From NCBI GenBank assembly GCA_035546295.1, contig DATKBT010000030.1:1-64000 (forward strand): a stretch of DNA of 64,000 nt, read 5' to 3'. Both the position numbers and the translations under genes were made by a program. Shown here piece after piece: positions 1 through 9,200 of this stretch (within the stretch, counting starts at the first letter, position 1; each line of letters opens with the position of its first letter). The stretch is from DATKBT01 sp035546295. GTDB taxonomy: Bacteria > Acidobacteriota > Thermoanaerobaculia > Multivoradales > Multivoraceae. The notes under the pieces were generated by a model. That model was not told the DNA's origin. It saw nothing but the letters and a program-made list of their open reading frames with translations, and searched no databases.

Positions 1-2
1 AG

Positions 3-245
3 GCCATTGGCGAGGCGGGGCGCTTCGATGGTCTCTACGCGATCGCCACCAACCTCTGCGATCCCCCTCACCGCTCACTCACCGCGCAAGACGTCCTCGT
101 CCTCTACAAAGACCAATGGCTCGTCGAACAGCGCCACCGCGCTAGCCGATCACTCGTGCGCCGCAAGCCCGCAAGCGGGCGCGGCTGGTCGACCAGGCTA
201 CAGCCGCTTTCCCTGGGCGATCGCAGCGGCTTGATCGAACTTTGA
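3..245 (+). pseudogene. C-terminal remnant of an IS1634-like transposase
   Basis: The frame is open at the left window edge and reads about 46 residues that look like the end of an IS1634/IS4-type DDE transposase core. The visible blocks are GRFDGLYAIATN, then LTAQDVLVLYKDQWLVEQRHR, the segment around the catalytic Glu, where the family usually continues with an RH-x-LK-like block. From about position 141 the similarity stops and 34 unrelated residues follow before a TGA at 243-245. The missing C-terminus and the repeats that follow suggest a decayed element cut by a later insertion or deletion. The 5' part lies outside the window. The family assignment is by motif recognition only. Confidence 0.6.
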
Positions 246-399
246 CCGTCTTGTGAGCCTTGGTCTCGCGCTTGCGCGAGACCAACGACCGCCGCCTGCC
301 GCAGGCAGGCAAGAACCTTGGTCTTGCGCTTGCGCGAGACCAACGACCGCCGCCTACCGCAAGGCAGGCAAGAACTTCCTGCTGGCTAGTCGACCTAGC
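184..399. repeat. Degenerate MITE/REP-like element, copy A
   Basis: This stretch shares two blocks with the element at 29850-29948. Positions 229-247 match 29896-29915 with one base missing, and positions 372-398 match 29923-29950 with one base missing. The left edge (GGTCGACCAGGC near 187) and right edge (GCTAGTCGACCTAG near 385) are imperfect inverted repeats of each other. Between the shared blocks sit two copies of a hairpin repeat that copy B lacks. It is probably a non-coding, transposase-less repeat. The rest of the 1-470 gap, from 400 to 470, shows nothing recognisable. Confidence 0.55.
258..374. repeat. Tandem duplicate of a 58-59 bp double-hairpin repeat
   Basis: Two near-identical copies lie head to tail at 258-315 and 316-374. 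Each carries a perfect 10-bp inverted repeat with a 2-base loop in the first copy (262-283, GGTCTCGCGC / GCGCGAGACC). Each also carries a second stem-loop, GCCTGCC-GCA-GGCAGGC at 294-310, which is slightly damaged in copy 2. The copies differ by a few substitutions and one inserted base. The structure is REP/BIME-like. No coding role is visible. Confidence 0.75.
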
Positions 400-470
400 G
401 GTCCTCGCGTCCCGCGCCTCGCGGATGCTCGTGAGTCTTCGAGGGCCTGCTCGCCGTCGTCGCTCGGAGG

Positions 471-1022
471 TCAACGGCCGTTCCGCTCGGCTCTCGCTTC
501 GGCGAGGCGGACCTCGATCCTGGCGATCGACGGAAAACCCGAAGGCTCTCGCGCGGCGTTCAGCAGCTCGCCCAGGTCGCCGGTCCTCCAGCGCTCGTAG
601 AGGTGGGACTTGAGCAGGAGCTGGAGGCGGTCGCACGCGTGGACGAAGCGTGCCTCGACGGTCTGGTTCGCGACGTACTCCTCGAACAGCGCGATCGCTT
701 CGTGGCCCTCGCCGAAGAGCTCGGCCATGACGCTCGCCTCGAGCGCGTGCTTGGCCCCTGCCGGGAGGTGCCCGGCAACGGTTCGTGGGAGATCGCCGGT
801 GCGGACCTCGGCGAGATCGTGGACCAGGGCGATCGCCATGGCGCGCTCGAGGTCGAGAGGCTCCGAGCGGCCCAGTGTCCAGACCAGGAGGGCGAGATGG
901 AACGAGTGCTCGGCGACGCTCTCCGGGCTCTCGACGCCACGCGCGGCGTAGCCGATCCGGGGGATCCGGTCGAGCCCCTCGAGCTCGATGAGGGTCGCCA
1001 GCAGGTCGCGGGTGTCGTCCAT
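471..1022 (-). CDS. HD-domain phosphohydrolase (YfbR/HDDC2-like 5'-deoxynucleotidase)
   Basis: A 183-residue soluble protein whose length and motifs match the YfbR/HDDC2 group of HD-domain hydrolases, which dephosphorylate deoxynucleoside monophosphates in nucleotide salvage. The metal ligands are visible as H39 in AEHS, H68-D69 in ALVHDLAEVRTGDLP and an Asp in HACDRL near residue 140. The ATG at 1022 is chosen because the conserved fold starts within 20 residues; upstream in-frame sequence looks non-coding. The gene is divergent from ctaB, with a 216-bp gap between them (1023-1238) that should hold both promoters; that gap also contains a GGCCCC/GGGGCC hairpin at 1144-1163. The exact substrate cannot be told from sequence. 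Confidence 0.85.
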   Translation of the reverse strand: MDDTRDLLATLIELEGLDRIPRIGYAARGVESPESVAEHSFHLALLVWTLGRSEPLDLERAMAIALVHDLAEVRTGDLPRTVAGHLPAGAKHALEASVMAELFGEGHEAIALFEEYVANQTVEARFVHACDRLQLLLKSHLYERWRTGDLGELLNAAREPSGFPSIARIEVRLAEARAERNGR

Positions 1023-1238
1023 TCGAAGCTGGAGACTACCGCGGGTCTCGAGGAGGCCTCTGCGGGCGTCGTCGGCTCGCGGAATCGCGACGCTGAAACG
1101 ACTGCAGTGGCCCCTGCATCCGGCGTTCCCCTGGTAGGCTAGCGGCCCCGCTGGCGTGGGGCCCGAGCCCCGACGTCGCTCGCGATCGCCGTGCGGCGAT
1201 GCATCGAGTGTCCAGGGCACTAGCGAGGCAGAGAACCG

Positions 1239-2141
1239 ATGAAAGCGCTGAGCGCTCGACAGCCTGCCAGAGCCCTCTGGCTCAACGACTGCATCGAGCT
1301 GACCAAGCCGAGGATCACCCTGATGGTGGTGATCACCACAGCTGTCGGCATGTCGATGGCGGCCCCGGGCATGGCGCTCGCCTCCTCGCCGCTCCTGGTG
1401 GTCGCCACCCTGGGCGGGACCTGGATGCTGGCGGCCGGTGCCTCCGCGCTCAACATGTGGTGGGAGCGCGATGCGGATGCCCGGATGCGGCGCACCGGAA
1501 GCCGTCCGCTGGCCGCGGGGCGGCTCGTCCCCGAAGTCGCGCTGAGCCTCGGCATCGGCCTCGCCATCGCGGGAACCGCGATCCTCTCCCTGCTGGTCAA
1601 TACGACCACGGCGGTGCTGGGCACGCTGACGCTGGCCAGCTACGTCGCCGTCTACACGCCGCTCAAGAGGGTGACCGAGTGGTCCACCCTGGTCGGCGCC
1701 GTGCCCGGCGCCATCCCTCCGATGATGGGATGGGCGGCGGTCACCGGCGGCCTCGAGGCGCCCGCCTGGGCCTTGTTCGCGATTCTGTTCCTGTGGCAGA
1801 TGCCCCACTTCTACGCCATCGCCTGGCTCTACCGGGAGGACTACGCGGCCGGTGACTTCCGGACGATCGCGGTGGTGGATCCGGAGGGCAGCCGGGTGGC
1901 CCGGCAGACGGTCGCCTTCACCGTGCTGCTGGTGCTCGCCAGCCTGTCGACCCTCGCGCTCGGCGTCTCGGGGATGCTCTACGGGATCGGCGCGCTGGCG
2001 CTGGGACTGGGCTTCCTGCGCGCGGCGCGGCTGTTCGCCGAGCTGCGCTCGGCGTCGGCGGCACGTCGCCTGATGCTGTTCTCCGTGTTCTACCTGCCGG
2101 GGCTCCTCGGGCTGCTGGTGGTGGACAGAATGTTTCTCTGA
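1239..2141 (+). CDS. ctaB: Protoheme IX farnesyltransferase (heme O synthase)
   Basis: Integral membrane UbiA-family prenyltransferase that adds a farnesyl group to heme b to give heme O for heme-copper oxidases. The 300-residue length is normal. The prenyl-diphosphate/Mg site is clear: N72, then WERDADARMRRTGSRP with D78, D80 and the RT-x-RP signature typical of CtaB/CyoE. Roughly eight to nine hydrophobic helices follow. The ATG at 1239 gives the usual short N-terminus before ELTKPRITLM. It is followed after 97 bp by a DUF420 gene, a partner often seen next to cytochrome oxidase assembly genes. No oxidase subunit is in the window. Confidence 0.95.
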   Translation: MKALSARQPARALWLNDCIELTKPRITLMVVITTAVGMSMAAPGMALASSPLLVVATLGGTWMLAAGASALNMWWERDADARMRRTGSRPLAAGRLVPEVALSLGIGLAIAGTAILSLLVNTTTAVLGTLTLASYVAVYTPLKRVTEWSTLVGAVPGAIPPMMGWAAVTGGLEAPAWALFAILFLWQMPHFYAIAWLYREDYAAGDFRTIAVVDPEGSRVARQTVAFTVLLVLASLSTLALGVSGMLYGIGALALGLGFLRAARLFAELRSASAARRLMLFSVFYLPGLLGLLVVDRMFL

Positions 2142-2238
2142 AGCACCGGATGCTCTTCTCTGAAGCAAAGCCAGCTCGGACCCGCGCGGTACCGAGAGCT
2201 GGCGGCCTCTGGCGGCTCTCTCGAGCAGGAGCTCCTCG

Positions 2239-2664
2239 TTGGACTGGACCGATCTCTCTACCGTCAATGCGAGCCTGAACGGGCTCGCCGCCGTTCTGCT
2301 GGTCTGCGGCTGGATCCTCATCCGGCGCCGCCGATGGCGCGCGCACCGCAACTGCATGCTGGCGGCCTTCGCCTGCTCGGTGCTCTTCCTGGTCTCCTAT
2401 CTCACCTACCACGCCAAGGTCGGGTCGGTCCGTTTCGAGGGGCAGGGCGCGGTGCGCACGGTCTACCTCGGCATCCTGCTCACCCATACGGTGCTCGCCG
2501 CCGCCGTGCCCTTCCTCGCCGTGGTGACGCTGTCGCGGGGGCTGCGCCGCCGCTTCGACCGTCACGTGCGCATCGCTCGCTACACCCTGCCGATCTGGCT
2601 CTACGTCTCGGTGACGGGAGTCATCGTCTACGTCATGCTCTATCGCCTGGACTTCGGGGGATGA
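2239..2664 (+). CDS. DUF420 family membrane protein
   Basis: A 141-residue protein with four hydrophobic segments, matching the DUF420 (YozB/CtaM-like) layout. Conserved-looking histidines lie in RAHRNCM, SYLTYH and LLTHTVLAA, plus RHVRIARYTLPIWLYVSVTGVIVY near the end. Members sit beside heme-copper oxidase or heme synthesis genes, and in some firmicutes a homolog is needed for oxidase maturation, so a role in respiratory heme assembly with ctaB is a fair inference. The start is TTG at 2239, supported by a CAGGAG ribosome site 8 bases upstream. The stop overlaps an ATG at 2661 (ATGA) that could be an alternative start of the next gene. Confidence 0.8.
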   Translation: MDWTDLSTVNASLNGLAAVLLVCGWILIRRRRWRAHRNCMLAAFACSVLFLVSYLTYHAKVGSVRFEGQGAVRTVYLGILLTHTVLAAAVPFLAVVTLSRGLRRRFDRHVRIARYTLPIWLYVSVTGVIVYVMLYRLDFGG

Positions 2665-2810
2665 GCGGCTGGCACGGCCCGCGGGAGCGTTCGAGTGGCT
2701 CGCGCCCGCGCGACGTGGAATTCCCGCTGGGTGGTTCGGGCTTGAACTCGAAGGCCCCTTCTGCTCGCCGGCGACGTCGTTCCCGCTGGAGGCTCACGCG
2801 GCTGCATCGC

Positions 2811-5387
2811 ATGGACGCTCGAACACCACAGACGAAGCTGTTCGCTTGGGCGCCGGTTCTGGCGCTTGCTCTGCTCTTCGCGGTGGGGATCTGCCGAGCG
2901 CCGGTCGCGCGGGCTGCCGAGGTGCCGTCGGACCCGATGAGCTGGCCCCCGGAGCAGCAGGAGTTCTGGTTCGAGGGGCCGGGTCTGCTGGTCGATCGCG
3001 AGCTCGAGGATCGGCTGCGTGCGGCCGACGACGAGGAGCGGGCTGAGCTGATCGAGGAGTTCCTGCGCGACCGCTCTCCGCAGACCCCGGCCAACGAGCT
3101 CCGCGAGGGCATCGGTCTGCGCCGCCGGCTCGCCCGCCGTGACTTCCTCACCTTCCTCGACGACCGCGCCAAGCTGTTGTTCCTCCACGGCAAGCCGCTG
3201 GAGGTCGAGCCGGTCGACTGCGATCAGACCTTCCGACCGATCGAGCTGTGGACCTACACCGAGGGGGCGCAGCCGCTGATCCTCTACCAGCCGCAGGCCG
3301 AGCGCCCCTACCGGCTGTGGCTCCCGCTCGATTCCAAGCGCGCGCTCTACACCGACGAGATGGTGTACTGGCTGGAGCAGTTCCGTGAGCTGAGGAGCCA
3401 GATTCGCGGCCGCCGCATCGACCTGCAGCTCTGTCGCCTCGCCTCGAGGATCGACGACATCACGGGCATCGGCGGGCTGCACGAGTTCCGCGCCGACCGG
3501 CCCGGCAACGAGCACCTCCTGGCCCGCCTGCGCGCGCCCGTCGATCTCGAGGCATGGGCCAAGAGCGCCGCCGCGACCCCGCTGGGCGACGTCCCGGCGG
3601 AGCTCGCAGTCGAGGACGTCGAGCTCCTCTTCCCGGAGCGCAGGGGCCAGAGGATCGTCTCGCGTCTGGTGCTGACGGTGCCGGCCGACCAGCTCCAGAC
3701 GATCGTCGAAGGGGACCGGCCGCCCGAGTACCGGGTCCAGATCGAGGGCCTGGTCCAGTTCGAGGGCCGCCTGTTCGAGGATTTCCGGATGCGTTACCAG
3801 ATCGGGGCCGAGGACGATCCCGAGAAGGTGGCGCTGGTCGTCGACCGGGCGCTGCGGCCGCGCCGCGACTTCCAGGTCCATCTGCGCGTGCGCGACGAGA
3901 TCAGCGGCGCCGAGACCTTTCTGGTGCGGGCGCTGTCGGTTCCCGACAATCCGACGGCGGTCCCCGAGGTCGCGGTCCCGGAGCGGGTGGTGGTGGCGCT
4001 CGGCGATCAGATGTCGGCTCAGCGCGTCGCCGGCCGCGACGCCATCGTGCTGGTCCCGCCCGAGACCGACGTCGTGCTCGGTCTGTGGCGCGCGGACACC
4101 CTGGTCTCGGGCGAGAGGATCCAGAGCGTCCGCTTCCTAGTCGACGGCGCTGTCCAATTCACGCGCAGCCGCCCGCCCTTCTCGGCGGAGGTTCGCCTCG
4201 CCCTCTACCCCCAGGAGCAGGTCATCCGGGTCGAGGGCCTCGACGCAGAGGGCGAGCTGGTCGCCTCCGACGAGGTCCTGGTGAACCAGCAGCGCGGCGA
4301 GCTGCGGGTCCAGATCACCGAGCCGGATCGCGGCGGCAATCTCAGCGGCCGCGTGGAAGCGGCAGCCGAGGTCGTGGTGCCCGAGGAGCGGCGTGTCGAG
4401 AAGGTCGAGTTCTACCTCAACGAGGAGCTGGTCGCGGTGCGCGAAGCACCCCCCTGGCGCGTCGTCCTCGACGTCCCCGAGATGCGCTCGCAGCAGGATC
4501 TCGCCTACCTCACCGTGATCGCCGAGCTCGACGACGGCGCGCGTGCAGAGGACGTGCGATTCCTCAACGTCTCGTCGTACAGCGACACCGTCGACGTCGA
4601 CCTGGTCGAGCTCTACACCACGGTGACCGACCGCAGCAACCGGGTGGTCCGCGGGCTCGGAAAGGACCTGTTCCAGGTGTTCGAGGACGGGCGCCAGCAG
4701 GAGATCTCCAAGTTCGAGCTGGTCGAGGACTTGCCGCTGACGGTCGGGGTGACGGTGGACACCTCGGGCTCGATGATCGAGTCCCTGGGAGAGGCAAGGC
4801 GGACGGCGATCGCCTTCCTCGACAACATCATCACTCCCAAGGACCGCTCGTTCGCGGTCAGCTTCGCCGATCGTCCCGTGCTCCTGATGCCGCGGACCTC
4901 CGACGTGGGAGCGGTCGCCGCAGCGCTGGAGGACCTGACCGCGGTCGGCAGCACGTCGCTCCACGACGCCGTCGTCACCTCGCTCTACTACTTCCGCGGC
5001 GTGCGCGGCCGCCGCGCGCTCATCCTGCTCTCCGACGGCGAGGACACGGCGAGCACGATCCCCTATCGCGATGCGCTCGAGTACGCGCGGCGCTCGGGGG
5101 TCGCGATCTTCGCCATCGGCCTCGACATCGGCCGTCTCGACATCGACGTGCGGCGCAAGCTCAACGAGCTCGCCCACGAGACCGGAGGCCGCAGCTTCTT
5201 CATCAGGCGCGCCGAGGAGCTCGACGGGGTCTACGACGAGATCGAACAGGAGCTGCGCAGCCAGTATCTCATCGCCTACAACGCCGACCGGCCGGACTCC
5301 AGCACCGAAGCGGAGTTCCGCGAGGTGGAGGTCAAGGTGCAGGGGAGCGGCCTCGAGGCGCGCACGATCAGCGGCTACTACCCATGA
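2811..5387 (+). CDS. Exported GWxTD-like / VWFA-related domain protein
   Basis: An 858-residue secreted protein. A signal peptide follows the ATG at 2811 (basic start, hydrophobic core LALALLFAVG, ARAAE cleavage-like end near residue 35). Residues about 60-200 resemble the GWxTD domain. The middle, about 250-600, reads as beta-rich Ig-like modules. The C-terminal 230 residues form a von Willebrand A domain with an intact MIDAS (VDTSGSM, D650) and GSTSLHDAV and LLSDGED blocks, in the style of the VWFA-related acidobacterial domain. The end SGYYP is typical. An earlier in-frame ATG at 2661 overlapping the DUF420 stop would add 50 basic, low-complexity residues and bury the signal peptide, so 2811 is preferred. 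Function is unknown; metal-dependent protein binding at the cell surface is inferred. Confidence 0.85.
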   Translation: MDARTPQTKLFAWAPVLALALLFAVGICRAPVARAAEVPSDPMSWPPEQQEFWFEGPGLLVDRELEDRLRAADDEERAELIEEFLRDRSPQTPANELREGIGLRRRLARRDFLTFLDDRAKLLFLHGKPLEVEPVDCDQTFRPIELWTYTEGAQPLILYQPQAERPYRLWLPLDSKRALYTDEMVYWLEQFRELRSQIRGRRIDLQLCRLASRIDDITGIGGLHEFRADRPGNEHLLARLRAPVDLEAWAKSAAATPLGDVPAELAVEDVELLFPERRGQRIVSRLVLTVPADQLQTIVEGDRPPEYRVQIEGLVQFEGRLFEDFRMRYQIGAEDDPEKVALVVDRALRPRRDFQVHLRVRDEISGAETFLVRALSVPDNPTAVPEVAVPERVVVALGDQMSAQRVAGRDAIVLVPPETDVVLGLWRADTLVSGERIQSVRFLVDGAVQFTRSRPPFSAEVRLALYPQEQVIRVEGLDAEGELVASDEVLVNQQRGELRVQITEPDRGGNLSGRVEAAAEVVVPEERRVEKVEFYLNEELVAVREAPPWRVVLDVPEMRSQQDLAYLTVIAELDDGARAEDVRFLNVSSYSDTVDVDLVELYTTVTDRSNRVVRGLGKDLFQVFEDGRQQEISKFELVEDLPLTVGVTVDTSGSMIESLGEARRTAIAFLDNIITPKDRSFAVSFADRPVLLMPRTSDVGAVAAALEDLTAVGSTSLHDAVVTSLYYFRGVRGRRALILLSDGEDTASTIPYRDALEYARRSGVAIFAIGLDIGRLDIDVRRKLNELAHETGGRSFFIRRAEELDGVYDEIEQELRSQYLIAYNADRPDSSTEAEFREVEVKVQGSGLEARTISGYYP

Positions 5388-6082
5388 CCAAGCCAGGCAT
5401 GCGTCACACTGGCGGAATCGCGCTGCGGGTGGCGCTCGCCCTGCTCCTCTTGATCCTCACTCGCGATCGCGCGGCAGCCAGCCTGGCCGAGGCGGCGAGC
5501 ACCGCGTTCACCTTCGAGCGCCTCAACCGCTCCTTCGAGGGCGTGGTCGACCAGCTGGCGCCCGTGCAGGTGGGACCTGCCGAGGTCGTACTGAGCTCTC
5601 CCGAGCACGGCTTCACTCTGCGCCGTCACGTCGCCCGGCTGACTCCCACTCCGGCGGGAGAGCACGACGTCGAGCTCGAGATCGCCTTCTCGGGCTGGGG
5701 ACTGATCGAGGCCGACGTGACGATGGGGACGATCGCCACCCGTCTGAGCGATCGCGTGGTGGTTCCGGCCCAGTCGCTGGCGATCACCGCCAAGGCGCGG
5801 GTGGAGCGCACCGAAGGCGGCTATCTGGTCACGCCGACGGCAGTCCCGCCCTCGGTGTCGGTGCGCATCGAAAGCCAGCTCGCGCGCCGGCTGTTCTCGC
5901 TCTGTCGGCCGATGGGGCTGGTGCTGGTCAACCTCGACTGCCTCGCGCTGGAGGCAGCGCTCTCGAGCATCACCGTTCCCCTGCCGGCGCCGGGCAGCGT
6001 CTATCTGCTGCCCGACGAGGAGTTGACCGAGCTCGAGCGCGAAGGGCTCGACCTCTATCTTGCCCGCAGCCCACCGCCGTAG
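5384..6082 (+). CDS. Putative exported protein of unknown function
   Basis: A 232-residue protein translationally coupled to the VWFA gene (ATGA overlap at 5384-5387). An N-terminal hydrophobic stretch (ALRVALALLLLILT, residues about 13-26) followed by AAAS suggests a signal peptide. The rest is beta-rich with many charged residues, a CRPMGLVLVNLDC segment with two cysteines 12 apart, and a Pro-rich end. I recognise no family. The overlap with a secreted VWFA protein suggests the two act together in the periplasm or at the outer surface, but this is inference. Confidence 0.65.
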   Translation: MTKPGMRHTGGIALRVALALLLLILTRDRAAASLAEAASTAFTFERLNRSFEGVVDQLAPVQVGPAEVVLSSPEHGFTLRRHVARLTPTPAGEHDVELEIAFSGWGLIEADVTMGTIATRLSDRVVVPAQSLAITAKARVERTEGGYLVTPTAVPPSVSVRIESQLARRLFSLCRPMGLVLVNLDCLALEAALSSITVPLPAPGSVYLLPDEELTELEREGLDLYLARSPPP

Positions 6083-6095
6083 CGGCCGGGGCTAG

Positions 6096-6236
6096 GTCGA
6101 CGGCATCGTTCGACCCGGCGACTCGGTCGCTCACCGGGTCGTCTCCGAGGAGCCGGTGCGGGCACTCGTGATCTGGGCGCCCGGCGGCGAGGCCGACAGG
6201 CTCGCCCGGGTCTTCGAGGAGCGGGCGATCGAGTAG
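6096..6236 (+). pseudogene. Cupin C-terminal remnant
   Basis: There is no start codon, and an in-frame TAG at 6093 opens the frame, so this 46-codon stretch cannot be a complete gene. It ends at TAG 6234-6236. Its translation matches the last third of small single-domain cupins: a RPGDSVAHRVV block, then EEPVRALVIWAPGGEADRLAR. The PGDSVAHRVV part corresponds to the second cupin motif with its His ligand. The 5' boundary coincides with GCTAGGTCGAC (6091-6101), an 11-base match to the reverse complement of 389-399 in the repeat at the left edge. A repeat-linked deletion is therefore plausible. Confidence 0.6.
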
Positions 6237-6242
6237 AGGGGC

Positions 6243-9200
6243 TCAGGAGGCGCCGAGCTCGGCGGCGAAGTCCAGGATCGCACGATTGTCGGGGACCCGG
6301 AACAGGAAGCGGTTGCGCATGGCGGTCTCGAGGTGCTCGGTCTTGGCGAGCAGGGCCTGATAGGCGCGGCGCAGGGGCGCCAGCGGGTCTCCCACCGCCC
6401 GTCCCCGGGCCTCGAGCCAGCGCAGGCCCCGAAACAGACGCAGGTCGATGACCTCGCCGCTCTCCGGATAGCGGATCGTCGACAGCACGCGGCCGAGGTC
6501 TGCGCAGTGCCGCTCGATCGCGACCGAGTCGTCGAGCGCGAGCGCTGCCTCCAGCAGCCACGCGCGGTCGAAGGTCGCGTCGCGGACGTGGCCGCACTGG
6601 CGGTGGGAGGTGAAGGCCTGCTGGAGGTGCGTGACTGCCCGGCTCGGTTGCCGGAGCTGCAGGTGGATTCTTCCGAGGAGCTGCTCGGCGTCGCCGAAGT
6701 AGCGTTGCTGATCCAGGAGCGCCAGGCGGAAGCTCGCGCGGCGCGCCTCCTTGAGCGCTTGGTCGAGCTGACCGAGCTGGAGGTGGGTCTCTGCCATGTC
6801 GAGGCCGGCGAGCGCCGCGCCGATCTGGTCGTCGAGGCTGCTCCTCAGATCGAGGCTCTCGCGAACCAGGGGCGCGGCCGCTTCCGGATCGCCGAGCCGG
6901 TTGTAGGTCCTCGCGAGACCGAGCAGCGCGTAGCTCACCTCGCCGGGCGCGCCGAACGCCAGCAGGTGATCCCGGGCCGTCTTGTAGAGCTCGATCGCCT
7001 TGACGAAGGCGCCCTGCGCCAGGTGGACGGCGGCCACCGCGGTCAGCGACTGGCCGATGTGCTGGTCGAGGCCGAGCGACCTCCGCTCCTCGAGGGATCG
7101 GAGGTGGCACTCGAAGGCTCGAGGGAGGTTGCCCTCGTGGAGGAAGAGGTTGCCGAGGTGATAACGGCAGGCCGCGGTGAGGGGGCGATTCCCCACTCTC
7201 TCGACCGCCGTCAGGAGATCCTCGAAGAGGCGGCGCGCCTCGGCATAGCGGTGTTGGCGTTGCAGCAGCTTTCCGAGCTGGATCAGGATCAGCGACTTGC
7301 GAGTGGGGTCGACGCCCCGTGCCAGCTCCAGCCCCTCGAGCAGGCTGGTCTCGGCCTCTCGTAGGTGGCCCGCGTACTGCTGGTGCTCGGCCTTCAACGT
7401 GGTCAGCGCCAGGCGCCGGAGCGGCTCGTCGCGCGCGAGCCCGATCGCACGCTCGATCGCCGACTCGAGATTCTTGAGCGCGCCGAGCTGCCGCGCCAAG
7501 CGCAGGAACAGCATGAGCAGGGACAGCTCGCTGGCCTCGTCGCCGCCGCGGTTGCGGTGGGCTTCGAGCTCGTCGCGAGCCGCATGGAAGAGCTGCTCGG
7601 GGTCGTGTCCTCCTCCCGAGCCCGCCATCTGCAGGAGCAGTGGGATCGCCTCCGGGGTCCGAGCCAGGAGCCGGTAGCGCTCCCAGGTGAGGGGCGCATC
7701 GGTGGCGGAGCGGGTGACGACCCCGGCGACCGCCCCCCGCACGGCGGCTTCGGTCTCGGGCCCCAGGCCATCGGCGAGAGAGGCTGCGATTCCGGGTGCG
7801 AGGAGGACGGCTTCGGTGGAGTCGGAGGTGGTGGCGAGCAGACCACCCGCCGCCGCCCGACGCTCCCAGCCCGTCACGATCACCGTCCCGAGGCGTTCGC
7901 AGATCGTGGGGATCAGATCGATGGCGAGCTCCTGTCCGCAGACGGCCGCGATCTGCAGCGGCAGGACCGAGTCGAGCCGGCGCGTCTCGGATTCGACGTG
8001 GCGCACCAGCCGAGGCGTGGGCAGGAAGTCGACGTCGCTCGGCCCCGAGTAGAAGTAGTTGCCGTAGAGCTGTCTCAAATGGCGTCGGCGCACCAGCTCG
8101 GTCAGCCCCTCCTCCTGCACGAAGGGGAGCCCTCCGCCCGCGCGCAGCAGGCGACGATCGATCCCGGGCGGGATGCTGAGGCCGCCGGCGAGCTGCTGCC
8201 AGACCCCCTCCGCCTCGAGCTCGGGCAGCGGCGAAAGGGCGACGCGCGGAATCCGCGCACAGATCGTCTCGGCGCGCGAAGCGGGGCGGCCGATCGCGCA
8301 CAGGCGAAAGACGCGTCCCAAGGCGGAGCTGGCGAGCAGGTCCCTCACCAGCTCCAGGTCGCGGTCCTCGGCGGCTTCGACGTCGTCGATCACGACGTGT
8401 AGGGGCGCGCCGGCGTGGGCGGCGAGCTGGCTCACGACCTGCGTGGAGTCTCCGTCCTCCGCGCCCGGGTTGCGGGGCCAGCGCACCACGTAGGAACGAG
8501 ACCACGGTACCAGCAGGGACAGCGCGTGGAGGAGCTGCGCGCTCAGGCTGGGGCCGCCCGAGCGGTCGCTCCAGCACCGGGCCCACAGGACGCCGGCTTC
8601 GTCGCGCAGGGTGTGGGCGACCGCCCGAGTCTTGCCGCAACCGATCGGCCCGGTGACCAGGCACGCGGGCGACGCCAGCGTCGTCGACAACTCCTCGGCG
8701 TCGGGGCGGTCGACGAACGCCGTGGCGCGGTGGAACAGCTCCGGGTTGCGCCACGGCCGGGTGTCCCTGGCCGGACGCACCAGGCGGTGCAACGGCACCT
8801 GGCGGCCCGAAGGACGGCGCCAGTCCTGGACGGCCTTGCTCTCCCAGGGTCCCTCCAGCTCACGCAGAGCGTGGCCGGTCAGATGGACGAAGCCCGGCTC
8901 GAGCTCGGGGGGCCGATCGAGGAGCTCGTCGAGCAGGGGATCCGGAGCCGGCACCATCTCCTGCCCACGGAGGAGCACGATGCCGGGGAGCACCAGGGCC
9001 CGAGCCGCGATGCCCGGGGGCTGGGCCTCGAACAGCCGGCGGCCGGCGGTGAAGGCGGCCTCGCAGACCGCCGGATCGGCGGGCTCGGCGAGCAGCGCGA
9101 AGATCGAGTTCCCCAGCGGCACGCCGGCGGCGTCGCAAGAACGCGCCATCGGCTCGCCTCCCTGACTCCAGGCGACCAGCAGCATCGCGGGCCTGCGAAG

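Noticed and set aside
2661..2810. Earlier start for the VWFA protein overlapping the DUF420 stop
   Set aside because: It would put 50 basic low-complexity residues before a good signal peptide; ATG 2811 is more likely.
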